From NCBI GenBank assembly GCA_023055505.1, contig JALIRH010000027.1, forward strand, positions 4,166,501-4,230,500: a stretch of 64,000 nucleotides of DNA, read 5' to 3'. This document shows, one piece after another, positions 23,261-34,590 of the stretch. The stretch comes from Callipepla californica brunnescens. Its lineage: Eukaryota > Chordata > Aves > Galliformes > Odontophoridae. The notes below the pieces were generated by a model. That model searched no databases and was not told the DNA's origin. It was given only the letters and a program-made list of their open reading frames with translations. Position 1 is the stretch's first letter; every line of letters begins with the position of its first letter. The position numbers and the translations under genes are program-made.

Positions 23261-26200
23261 AGTTTCCATCCCCATGTTGTGACTTTGACAAATGATGATG
23301 CGTAGAGAAAATTTATGCCAGGTCTCGGAGCATTAGCACATTATCACGAGCAAAACAGAACCCTTGGCTGATATCATCGGGGACCCATTGAAAAAATCTT
23401 TGAAAGTGATCTATGGGCCGAGGCCCATCTCAGAGAGCCGTGGTGGTGTCCTGCTGCACGAAGTCTGGGGAAATGCCCAGAGAGAGCCAGGTGAAGACAC
23501 TGAGCATTAGATGAGAAATGGTTAGCAAAAACCCATTCTGGAAAGGAAAGAGGAACCTCTCTGCTCTCAGGGGATCAGTGTGTTGAATGATTTAATGGCT
23601 ACCTTTAGGAAATGCCTTTTACTTTATTGCTCTCTTTCTACTTCTTTTTTTTTTTATTTTCGAGGAAAAGAAATACAATGTAGGCTCTTCCCCTCATTTT
23701 CACCTCTGTATCCCAACTCAGCACTCCTGCAAAGCCATGTCTTGAGATCTGTCATCTCTACAAAAGCCTCCCAAAGTGTCTACAGATGGTCCTGTGGATC
23801 AGGACATTCTGAACTGACTGCTTATTGAAGAAAAAAAAAAAAAAGTGATATGTATTTGCTAGAAATGCAAAAGGATTTCTGGAGTTCACTACAGACAGTT
23901 CCCACTTCTGTTAACTTCATTCTCAAGTCATTCCAAACAGCTCCAGCGCAAGGCTGCAGCTCCCAGGATTAAGCTGTGCAGACTTTCCAGAGAGGTGTCA
24001 GAAATTGCATGGAAAACTGGTGGGATTTTCAGAGCTACTCGAGGCATTGGCCCAATTTTCTTTATCCTGCTTTGGTGCCAGAACTTCTTTAAAATGCTTC
24101 CCAACCTCTTGCTCAAGGAGCTGTGTGCAGTTTAATTTGCTGACAACACTCATTGTGCTCCTGGAACCAAAGGTTGGGTTTCTAGAATTTCATTAGAATT
24201 AAATTTTTCTTGAATGTGTGGAATGAACATTAACATTTCAGTTCAGAGATCATACTTTCTAATTTATTTTGTGATTCCAGAAAATCACAGAGAATTTGGA
24301 AGGCTGTGATTTAGTTCTGGTTCATCTGTGACTGAAATCTTGAGACATTATTTCATTTTCCATATTTTTGTTATTTTGGGCCTGAGTTTTCAAGGAAGGA
24401 TTAAGATTTCAGAACTATTTAGCTTCAAACAACCAATGTAGTTACAGTTTAGAATTTAAGAGGAATTTTAGATAGTTCTTTGAGGAACTTGTGTATCTTT
24501 GCTAGAGCTACATAAGCTTTAGAAGCCACAACAATCTCACAGAAAACATTGAGAAACTTTAGGGTACAGTATGACTGACATTTTGTGCATATAGAAAAAT
24601 TCTCATGGTGACTAGATACTGTAGATATTGTCTGTCTCGGTCCTTAAAAATTGGATTGATTAAATTTGTCCCATTGGAATCTCCATTTTTTTTTCCTTTT
24701 TTTTCCAGAGATGGCTAAACCTTGGCAATCTGTGTGCCATACTCAGAGAATTCAGGCATTCATTTTGTGTCTAAAGTACTCTGAACGATCTGTGACTCTT
24801 GGAATGCCACAGTTTGGCTGGAAATCTTCAAATCAAACCAAAACACTGGAATTAGCAGGAACGTTTCAAAGTGTAAAGGTGGAAAGTTAACACAAGTGGG
24901 TTTTTTATCACTCAGGAATGTGCTGCACATCCTTGTTTTGAGTAGAAGTGCTACCAAATGAAGAAAGACCCAGTCATTCTCGTTCCATATACAAACTACT
25001 GAAGTTAAACCCATATTGCAAATAATGAACAGTGAATGCAAAGATCACAGTGCTATCATGGAAGTTTTTAAGGGCGGAGGCAGATAAAGAAAACGTGTTG
25101 GAGTAAATGGCTTGTATCTTTTCAGCACTGCTTCAAGTACAGAGTGTCGAGATGATTGATGATATAAGCCTGTAGCAGCTTCAGGAAAAATTAGTGATTT
25201 TGACATATGTTTGATGCTCTAAGCATTTTTCACTTGAAAGTAAGACGACTTGTTTTTCAGGTGCTGCTTTTGCTCATAAGCTTTCAATTGAGTCTGGGAA
25301 TTCAGTTATCTGGGAGACAGCAGCATTTCTGGAAATGTCATCAGAGCATCCAACAATCAGTGTTTTCCCTGCACTACTGTCCTATTATGTCTAAAGCAAT
25401 AAAACCAAAACATGGGAGGAATGTCAGGACAAAGATAAGGGAAATGAATATTAGGTTCAGAAGGGATGGAGGGTAACACTGTGGTCTCACTTCTCCAGGA
25501 AGATGTCTATCTTTCTGGAAATAGGGCCTTTTATTTTTTTTCTTAATTTGTTTTTGCACCTTGTGGGGTGCTGCCAATTTACAGCGCAGTGGGTCTGTGA
25601 TCAGAATTGCACTCTCATGCCGAGTCAGTCATCTTCCAATCCAAGAGAAACAGAAAATGTGGATCCTCAGTTAAAAATCAAAACCATGCTGCAATCCGAA
25701 TCTACAGGAAACAGACAGAACATGAATTTGGCCCAAGCTGCCTTGCTTTAGGGGCAACTTCCCCTTCACAGGAGCTGGCCAGGGAGCTGAGCAAGCCCTG
25801 CAAAGTCATGATTCCTCCCTTGGCTTGGGATTGAGACTCCCCTTGCCGATGAGTTAGTGGCTCTGCATAAGCACATGTGGCCGAATCGGATCCAATATTT
25901 TATCACGAATAGGAAAATAGAGGGGGAAGAAGGGCATTTTTCACAAATAATGCCTCTCAGTGTTGCTGCCAGCTCTGCACTGAGATATCAGACCGTGCTT
26001 GCGCTCTTTCCTCCTCGGACAAAAACAAACCAGTGTTTTGAGAGAGTACCGTTGTAATTGTGGGCAGTTATATGGAGGGGAAAAATAATGTGGTTTGTCA
26101 TCAATCTCTCGGTGTGGCACACAAGAGCTGACTTGTTGAAATTTTGTAGGCTGTATTTACAGAGAAAACATAGACCTGGTGCTGTGCAGGGCCCTATCAG

Positions 26201-29200
26201 TCCCAAGGTCTGGAAGAATCATATCAGAGAAAAAGGGAAGGCTTGAATCGTAACCTTTCAGGATAATCTAATCCATAAGGGAACAAAAATTACTCTGCTC
26301 CTGTGAGCAAGATCAAACCCTGAAGAATTTAATTACAAGGGATTTATTGGTGAATATATGAACAGGCTGGTTCAAGGCAAAGCTAGCAAACAGTTGCTGC
26401 CCTAATGGATGGTGCTATTTTACAGCCACAGACGGTGGAGAAAATTAAAGATGGATGCTTCCATCCTTGAAAAATGCTGCACTAGAGTAAAACAAAATGC
26501 TGTTTTCCTGTAGAGATGCCAGCAAAAGGTCAAAAACATCTCTGACCCTTGGGACACCATTCAGATCATGTGCTGGAACTCAGGCTGGGGCACATTCTGT
26601 GGTTATCTTGCATAGTGCTTTCATTGATGCTGTGTCCTTTCTTCTCACTTCCATGTTATCAGTACCTGCTAAGCCTCATGAGATGAGTGATTTTTTTAAA
26701 CCAGTGGACGGTCTGAAAAAGAAGAGAGCCACCTTGGTAGAATTTGGAAATCCCCTTTTGTAGAACTGTTTCTATGTGTCTCGCAATTGTGAATGTTTAG
26801 GTGTCCTTCCTTCCTCACCTCCATCTCTATTTTTTCAGTAGTACATTTTAGAATGGTGTTATGGAACCAAACTAACCCAGTTCCAGCAGGTATAAGACCT
26901 TATGGTATAACAGCTTTGTAAAAGTCTGAAGACAAGTCAGAGTCTTTTCTATTTAGCTGTTTGAGACTGAACTGCCACTGTGCTGACAGCAGCCAAAAGC
27001 TGAAACACATGAGAAATGGGCTTCTGACTTCATTTTTGCCTTGCAAAAGTTAGGCAACTCCTCCACATCTGCAGAATCCATGTGCAGTCAATGGGGAACA
27101 GACGTAGACAGCTCAAGAGGGAGAGTCATGCCTTACAGCATTCTATGCTGTTATCACCTTGAAACAAAGCATGTCTCAAACTGAAGTGCATGTAGTCCTT
27201 TCCAGGCACAAACTGCCCTTATATCTCTGTAACACCACCAAGGAATTCCCAGCCAGGCTTTCTTTTGGACTGGTTCTGTTTACAACTCATATGATGTATT
27301 TTCTTTTCTTTTTCACTTTATTTTTTAAGAAAATCTTGCTATTCTGCAAAACAAGGAACACTGTATGTAAGGTAAAACTTTCCTAATTTGGTGAAGAATT
27401 TCTTTCTGTGATTTTACTATTTTTCACTTAAATAATTTTTGAGGAGATTTCGAAATAAAATCAAGTCTACTTCTTATTAATATTGCCAAACGAGTCACCC
27501 ACATGCATAACTCTAATATATAAAAGGAACATTTTCTTTCTCTTTCATAAAAATATCCAGAGGGCAATGGCAGTGGGAGTAAATTGAGAAGACTAAAGTT
27601 AAACAAAACCAGTCTCATACATTTTCTGCAACTTCATTGTCCGCATTGTGTCTTGCATGAAAAATGTGTAGGTTTGTGCTGTACGAGTCCTAGAGTTGGA
27701 GAAATTATCATAAAAGCCAATGGCTATTTTAACTAACTCACTGCTTATGCTTACACATGCATATTTAATTTTCATATTCTCTCCTGCTAAGGCCATGTTA
27801 GGTAGTTGGTGGGTAACTGCTTGTAATATCACCCCCCAAACGATTTGAAATTTGCCAACTTACAGGTTTTGTTGTGAGTCCAAATCTAGGACAGATTTAT
27901 GGAGTTTTATTACTGAAATTGATAGGTTCATATATCTCAACTTGACATGCCTGCAGTCCACAAAATTCCAGAGAATAATTGACTGACCAATCAGCCTAAC
28001 GTCTGTAGGTTTGTAAGCTGAGTATAGGTGCCCTCCAATCTCAACCTTCCATCTGTGTGCTCCCTCCTGTGCTAATTTTCGGAGCAGTGTCCCTGTTAAT
28101 GACACGAAGAACTTCTCCAGACAACCAACAGTTCAGGTTTTGGCCTGCAGAGCCTTGTTCCCAAGAAAAGAAAGGTGATGTTTCCTGCATGCTTTATTTG
28201 CCAGCCATTGTGATTTTCAGTTGATGTGAGCTGTTTGCATCTTGTGCCTTCTGCTGTAGTTCTGACTGATACAAATGAGGAAAAAAAAAAATCAGCGTTA
28301 ATAACGTGGGTCATTGCAATGTTTCTGACACAGAAACGCTTGAATATTTATGATACTTTCTAAATAGTCCTATATGAGAGAGTTTTAAAAGCATTTTCAA
28401 AACAAAAATGGAATTTTTGTTGTCTTTTTAAAATTAATGGGAAGGAAAAGCATTTTGTTCAATGTGTTCCTTGGGTCAGCCAGCTAACCAAAAAGCCTTT
28501 GGCTTGCACAGCCCAAGTGCTTGATAACTTTTTGCCTGCTTGTATTAACATACATTAAAAACCCCAATTTAAGAGTTCAGAAACTATGGGAAATGTTGAA
28601 CACATATAGCACAAATTTAAAGCAGTAGCCATGTAGCTTTAAGAGAAATACAAGCAAAAGTGAAGAGTTTGGGGACAAGAGACCTTGAAATGGCTTAAAG
28701 GCATCCAAACTGGCGTGCTGCTTCTTACCTGCCCTTGTGTATAAGAGCAGCACTAGGATAACTCAGTAACAATGATGTAATTGTTTCCCAATTGCATCAT
28801 ATTTTCAGCCCTAAATGAAAGATTTTCAAAGTTTTTCACTTTTATAGTGTGTATAACTGCGTCTTGGCTGTGTCAGGAGCTCGTATATAATGTTCATGAT
28901 GTTCTTCAGTTACAAAGAATGTGTGACTTTTCGAGAAAACAGAGCAAACAGAAGGGAGAAAAGAGGAAGGAAGACAGCAAACTGGTCTGAGCAACTGTGA
29001 AAACACTTCCAGATCACATAATATTATAGAATAATCCATAAAAGTATTTCAGTACAGTTGTGACACATTCATTATAAACACAGTTGTTATTAAGAGGGCA
29101 GTGAGTGACTGGAAATATCCAATATTAATTAGTTTTGAAAAGCAATAGAGTATAGACAGACAATAATCAGACCTTCCCTGCCCTGTTACCTAGGTCCAAA

Positions 29201-30355
29201 TGAGTGGACATAAGTGGGAATCTGCAGGCAAAAGATAACTGAATGTACCAGGTTTTGTCCCGCAGACTTAACAGAGAAAAATATCTGCTACATAGCTTTT
29301 AAAAATGAACCTCTGGGAGTTTGTAATGAATTGTTTCCCATTTTAAGCCTCACGGAAATTTCTTAACTGTTTAATCCAAAGCCCATTGGAATTGATGGAA
29401 ATCTTTTCATTTACAACGTGGGATTTTGAATAAGGCCCTGTGCAGCCATGAAATAAATGCAGCTCTATAAAAATTAAGCATAAATATGCCCAGAAATACT
29501 TCTAAATCTGTTCAGATTTTCATGGAGATCTTTTCTACAGGAATTTAAATCATCTTCTGGACTTAATGGACTACAGAGAAATGTAATTTCCCATTAGATG
29601 TCAGAAGCTGGCTTGATATGTCTATGCAAAAGACCTCATTTTCTATTATTCTCTGAGAGACAGAATGGCCATGTTTATAGACAGGAGACAATAACTCTGC
29701 AGGGATTGATCTTGAATAAGCTCCTTCCTACAAACCCCCCAAGTGCCTGTGTTTGCCCTTTCGAATTGTGATAAAAACAAATGACAATCAGTGGTCATAA
29801 ACCCATCCCCAGGAGTTTCTGCCTCTCTTTTATAGAGGTTTTAGGGGATTTCAGAATCCTTTTTTTCAAATACAGGATGCACAGTGGTGCCACTGCAAAG
29901 CTTCCCCCTGCCACGGAGCTCTGCTATTCTTCACCTGCGGGTTCATTGGGTGTAGCAGGTTCCTACCCATCTTCTGTTTTTCTATCTCTGTTTTTCACAT
30001 GCAGACATATGTTATCCATGTCTGCTGCCCATGTCTATGTGTGCATGCTTTATTTCTGAGGGACACTGCAGTTTTATTTTCAGCCTTCTGGGAAAGCAGC
30101 CCTTCTTCATTAGCGCAAGCACCAGCGTCTTTGGGGATAGATTTCAGCATCAATCCCCAAAAGGCTTGTTCCTCCACTGAAGTAAATTATTGCATTATTA
30201 TTTCTTCTTCTGTATTTGAGAAGGTGATGAGATCATTTATTGATTTTAAGGGTTAATAGAGCCTGTCGGGGTCTTTTTCCCTCAGCTGCCTTCGCTGCTG
30301 CTATAGGATCAGTAACAGCTCTGAGCTACACGATGCTAAATCAGACCACACTTTC
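23261..30355. other. Non-coding unique sequence, no gene recognised
   Basis: All frames are short (at most 93 codons) and unfamiliar. A run of 14 A lies at 23831-23844. A 7-bp palindrome with a 2-base centre, 'atgggccgaggcccat', lies at 23413-23428. Much of 24180-24640 and 28320-28700 is AT-rich and featureless. Adjacent minus-strand frames at 27599-27832 and 27860-28105 were examined and show no recognisable protein family. Confidence 0.6.
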
Positions 30356-30358
30356 CTG

Positions 30359-30393
30359 AAGAAAAGAAAAGAAGAAAAAAAAAAAAAGAAAAC
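30359..30393. repeat. A-rich (GAAA-type) tract
   Basis: AAAAG/AAGAA units run into 13 consecutive A. The tract is purine-only on the plus strand and no retroposon body was recognised upstream. Confidence 0.9.
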
Positions 30394-30765
30394 TTACCAC
30401 CAAGAGAAGAAGCAGTTCAGTCTGGTTTAAAGGAAGGGGAGGGAGGGAGCAGGGGGAACAGGGACTAACTTTGGAGAGAAAATAACAAACTTTAAGTCCT
30501 GAGGTCTTTCCTCTATATTGAAAAGGCAGTTTGGAAAGGAAATTAGTAAAAACAAACAGAAGGTGCCAAGGTTTCTTTATCATACCTGGAGTAGGATATG
30601 CTAAATTCCACAAGCCCTCGCACTGGCGCCTGGTGCTGCACTGGAAAAAATGGTACCCATGGCTCTATAAAATGATCTATTGGGACTTCAAAGTCGTGGC
30701 AGCTCCGTGTGGCACAGGATGTGCTCAATTAATTATGTGATTTCTAAATGACAGGGGTTGGGAAA

Positions 30766-30873
30766 AGTAAAAATAATAAAAAAGAGGGGGAAAAAAAAAA
30801 AAGAAAATGATGAAGAAGAAAAAGGTTTTTAAAGAAAATAATATTTAAAAAAATAGAAAGAAAAAAAAAGGGA
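30766..30873. repeat. A-rich low-complexity tract
   Basis: About 100 bp of A-dominated sequence with G interruptions, including runs of 9-12 A, 'gaagaagaaaaagg' and 'tagaaagaaaaaaaaaggg'. It lies immediately before the candidate regulatory block at 30890. The minus-strand frame across it is low complexity and was not called. Confidence 0.9.
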
Positions 30874-30889
30874 GAAGTAAACTGAAAGG

Positions 30890-31120
30890 CCTTGTTGTCT
30901 GTCTGCCAAACAGCAGCAGCAGATAAGGTCCGTAGTTGCCGTGGAAACACAGGCCCGTAGGAGCCAGAATCCAATTTCAGAAACCACAAAATCAACATAA
31001 ACGTGTGCAAAAATAAAAAGGTTTGTTTGGCAAGTAATAAGTAGAAGGCTACCAATGTATAAAACAGATGAACCGGGGTGACCTTAGCCAACTTTAAGCC
31101 ATAATAATGACGATGTCCCA
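30890..31120. promoter_or_regulatory. Candidate regulatory block with GATA, RFX X-box and RUNX motifs
   Basis: Seen directly: 'agataagg' (30921-30928, GATA core), 'gttgccgtggaaac' (30935-30948), 'aaccaca' (30982-30988, RUNX core) and 'tgacctta' (31079-31086, an orphan nuclear-receptor half-site). The 14-mer is one base from the RFX X-box form GTNRCC-N2-RGYAAC. The block is repeat-free and bounded upstream by an A-rich tract. Motif clustering of this kind is typical of enhancers, but activity and conservation are not shown by sequence alone. Confidence 0.3.
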
Positions 31121-33540
31121 TGTAGCTTTGGCACCTCTGAAATGAGCAGTAATGAGCCGCAGTCCTGCTGCCTACTGTTGTCTTCTAATGGCCACCCTTC
31201 TCTGCAATACTTTTCCAACACCTCCCTCCTCCCCCATCCCCTCTTCCATAAGAAAAATGGAGTAAGGAAGGAGAAATACTCATTCAAGCGATGTTCGTAA
31301 TCTCAGAGACTAAGGGCTGAGGTTTTCCTTCAGTTTTCACCTACATATTGTCCACGTGTACTGTCCAAAGTCATCACAGGTAGAAAAGTCACTTCCTTTT
31401 CTTTTCAGAAATGGCCAAATCTTAAACCATTAAGTCCTTAAACCATTTCCAAGTCTATGAAGACATTGCAGTTCCAACCTTTGCTGTTTTCCTGGAAAAA
31501 CACACTAGTGCACGGGTGACTATACACTTTCAAAACAGACACTGTCACAAAAATGCTGGGATTTCTTTATTGCAGATGGCTTTCAGGTGCTTAGGACCGC
31601 TTTGAAACCAAATTATATAGGTGCCATACTGTGAAACACCCTTGAAAAAGAAGAAGGAAAGAAAGAAAGTAAAAGAAGCCTATTTCTTTCCTCTTCTCCC
31701 TGCTTCCAGGCCTGCTTGCATGGACATTCATTGGGGTATGGCAGACTCTGCTCCCTGCTTCATGCCTGGAACCCTACTGCATTCCTCATACAAAGCTCCC
31801 TTCCTGGGCTGCTGTGAGATGACCTGAGAGCTCTGAGCCACATCTCTAGTAGAAATACCACCCTGGACCAAATAAATATTTCAGAGTAGAAGTGCAGTTG
31901 AAACTGGTGTGTTCCTGAGGTGTTTCTGACTAAGCACTAGGTGAGAAAATCCCTTCTCTTCATGAATGGCAGGGCAGGATTTCACCCAGAGTGGTTCTCA
32001 TTCCTGCAGGTGGGATGCAAGCAGCAACGCTCTGCCATAGTTTGAAGCTGTCCCCATATCCTGCTGTGCTCCTCTAAAGAACAGTTCTTAATAGGACCAG
32101 GCAGCAGAAGTACCTCAATTGCAATCTTGAAGAACATCACCAGTGAGCTGGGAAAGCAGTAGGGGGAGACAAAAAGTTGCACTCACGGTGTAAAACCTCA
32201 GTTTTATATTTTTTACAACCTGTCTGCTGGGAGCCCCTGACAGCAAGAAGGACACATTCACTTTAATAGAAGGGTCCATTTCCAAAAAAAACAACAGTAC
32301 GAATCGTGCCTCCATTCAGTGCTGAATGTCTATTTCTGGTTTAGAAAATAAGACTTTATCTTCTCTATCTGATGATTACTCACTGTGTTTCTTTTTCCTG
32401 TACACCAAGAACAAGGAGCTGTGTGTTAGCCCTGTGCTGCTTCGGCCCAGTCTGGAGCTCTGTAATCTGGGGGGAATGCAATGCAAGAGAGCCACAAGCA
32501 TCACCCCACCAGCACAGCTCCTCAGCTTCAGGGTAATGATCTCTGGGTTAATTGGTGCTCATATCTGGATGATAAAAGGGTTGCTTTCGCATTCCCATTC
32601 CATTCCCAAAGTGCAAAATGGCGTTGGTGCTGGATACTTTCTGGCAGCAGTTGGGTTTACTCACTGAGGACAGTGAAACATAAAAGCCATTGATTTTAAT
32701 AGGGTCCTCTGCCTGTTTTACTCTGTTGTGTAATTTCCTCTTTCAGGAAAGGTCTTAGTTAGACGTTAATTGTCCTTAATGAGAGTCAGTGCAACTGATT
32801 TCGCTGTTGGTCAGCTAACTTCACTGGAGTGAGCTTTGCCTTCATGAGCACGGAGCAAGGCATTCATCTGCACAGTGAACTGAAACCAATATTCATGAGC
32901 ATGAGAGTTTCTGCAAGGTTCTGCAAGGTAAAAGCCTGGTACTCCTCTGCGCTTAGTACAGACCATTGCATTTTTGCTTTGTGCGCTAATATTTTCTTGC
33001 TTCCAACAGTGGCATGTGGGTGAAACAGCCAACAGCTTCTTCAAACACTGTCATTCATCACTTTTTTTAAGAGCTCAGTTATACAACCACATGGAGTTTA
33101 AATTACTCTAACAAGAAGAAGGCAGAAAATTGAGCTGGAAGGTGTAGGACTAACGTGTTTTCACAATTTGCATGTCCCCAATTCTTGTGATTTCTTCCCA
33201 CAGCGTAGCAAGCTCATCCTTCTGCAGCCCTATTTTGGGGACTTTGGTTGTTGTTTTACACCCAGATTAATGGATTTTCTGCTAGTTTGAAAACTCATGG
33301 GCAGTGGGATTGAGAGTTTGTGCATTACAGACACCTAGGGACTGGACTCTCTGTTCCCCTCTCTGTAGTCGGCTCAGTGATGAAAAAGCCTCACGATGAA
33401 AGCAGGGAGGAAAACCTGAACAACACAGGAACATCCCTCATTGTTACAAGCGGCAATTTGCGCTTTCAGCTCAGACCCCTCCGACTTTTCAGTGGGTTGA
33501 AGGGAGAAGCCTTTCTGTGTCACTGAGCAAGCCTAACAAG
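31121..33540. other. Non-coding unique sequence, no gene recognised
   Basis: The longest frame is 113 codons (32326-32667, plus) and is unfamiliar. Small tandem duplications occur: 'cttaaaccatt' at 31421 and 31437, and 'tctgcaaggt' twice at 32910-32929. No mobile element was recognised. Confidence 0.6.
32910..32929. repeat. 10-bp tandem duplication
   Basis: 'tctgcaaggt' is repeated twice without mismatch, a slippage-type duplication with no implied function. Confidence 0.85.
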
Positions 33541-33661
33541 CAGCTGTGCCAGCGTGGGGGTTGCATGTCACGCCGCGTGAGGACTCGGCGTGCGCGGTGA
33601 CCCTCGGCATGGCACGGATCCCTCCTCGCAGCCCCGCACTGTGATGGCTCGGTGTCACCCG
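33541..33661. promoter_or_regulatory. CpG-rich cluster (mini CpG island)
   Basis: Hand counting over 33551-33660 gives 77 G+C in 110 bases (70%). There are 38 C, 39 G and 14 CpG, counting the last at 33660/33661, for an observed/expected ratio of about 1.0. Most of the window has under one CpG per 100 bases. The cluster is shorter than the usual 200-bp threshold for a CpG island. CpG enrichment continues at lower density to about 34140, with 20 CpG in 33781-34140. Such orphan clusters can mark promoters of non-coding RNAs or enhancers. No TATA box or clear transcript start is visible. Confidence 0.45.
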
Positions 33662-33910
33662 GCCTCCAGTGGCCCCAGTTGGCAGAGCCAAGTTCCCACA
33701 CTGCCATCACACGCAGCCCTGCAGTGCAAACACCAGGAGGGAATGGGAAGGTTTTTCTTGTCCCGCCAAGTGTTTGCAGCCTGAGCTGTTCCTCGTGCTG
33801 TGATTTTGCTTGTGACCGAGCAAGCCCAAGATGTGACAAAAGGCGATGTTGCCCTCGGTGACAGAGGGCAGGTTACGAGAGCGAGGGATGAGCTTGTAGC
33901 GGGTTCTCGG

Positions 33911-33975
33911 GGCTGGAATAAAGAGCTCAGTGTTCCAGCCCGCGTGCTGCGTGACAGCACTGAGTTATTCCAGCC
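33911..33975. repeat. 65-nt long-stem inverted repeat (hairpin)
   Basis: The left arm at 33911-33932 is the reverse complement of the right arm at 33958-33975 over 11 + 7 perfectly paired bases. The only difference is a 4-base insertion ('agag') in the left arm. The loop is 25 bases. The loop begins with 'ttccagcc', a second copy of the end of the right arm, so a shorter alternative stem (33911-33918 with 33933-33940) is also possible. Eighteen paired bases in 65 are far more than chance predicts. It could be a template-switch quasi-palindrome, an RNA hairpin of precursor-microRNA size, or a relic of an inverted-repeat element. It matches no microRNA I know. Confidence 0.7.
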
Positions 33976-34518
33976 GCGACTTTCCATAGTGCCCACAAGC
34001 TTGGATGCATCGTTTTTTGCATGGTCAGTTTGGCTTCCTTGCATTATGAAGGGCCCGCTTCTCAGAAGCAATTAGGGCCTGCAGATGCAGCTCGCATCCC
34101 CGCGGGCAGGGAGAGGGAGACGCTCGTTATCCACAGGCAGACACCAAGAATTAGTGACAGCTCCTCTGCCGAGGTACACAGCTTGGGGGAAGATAATTGC
34201 TCCTTCTCTCCTGCACATCTGCAACAGGCCAAATATAATGAAGCCCTATATTTTAATGGGCAGTAATGTTTAATATTTGACATTAGGTAAATATACTTTC
34301 CCTGCCGCTAGAATAATTTCATGCAGATTTAGGGTGGAGCTTTGAAAAGCTCCTGGGTAATGGAGTACAAATTCGTCTGCGCTCAAGGCTCACACTGTTT
34401 TGAAAGTCCCACCCTTAATCTCTGATCATTATAAACTCTTACCAGCCAGTAAATCTCAACCGCTGACTTTTCAATAATGGTTATACCCAAAAACCCAACA
34501 CCTGAGGTCAGGCCTTGT
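33976..34518. other. Non-coding; AT-rich conserved-looking stretch
   Basis: This lies between the hairpin and the second CpG cluster. CpG remains enriched to about 34140. Then comes a repeat-free AT-rich stretch (about 34180-34330) with 'agataattgc', 'aaatataatg', 'taatgtttaatatttgac' and 'agaataatttc'. It ends with a perfect 8-bp palindrome around a 2-base centre at 34336-34353 ('ggagctttgaaaagctcc'). Nothing coding is recognised. Confidence 0.5.
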
Positions 34519-34590
34519 GACGCTGCCGGGCGGTGTTCCTGAGGACAAGCGGTGATGTCACGCTCAGCCCCGCGGCACGGCTCCGGCGGG
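34519..34590. promoter_or_regulatory. Second CpG-rich cluster with CRE-like sites
   Basis: Ten CpG occur in about 72 bases, including 'cccgcggcacgg' and 'ctccggcgggg'. The cluster contains 'tgtgacgc' and 'tgatgtcacgc', which resemble cAMP-response-element/ATF half and full sites. It lies about 0.9 kb after the first cluster, so the two may belong to one regulatory module. Confidence 0.35.

Noticed and set aside
23413..23428. Palindrome 'atgggccgaggcccat'
   Set aside because: Seven-base arms with short centres are expected dozens of times in 64 kb.
33655..34071. 138-codon minus-strand frame in the CpG-rich region
   Set aside because: GC-rich DNA has fewer stop codons, so long chance frames are expected. 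No recognised domain.
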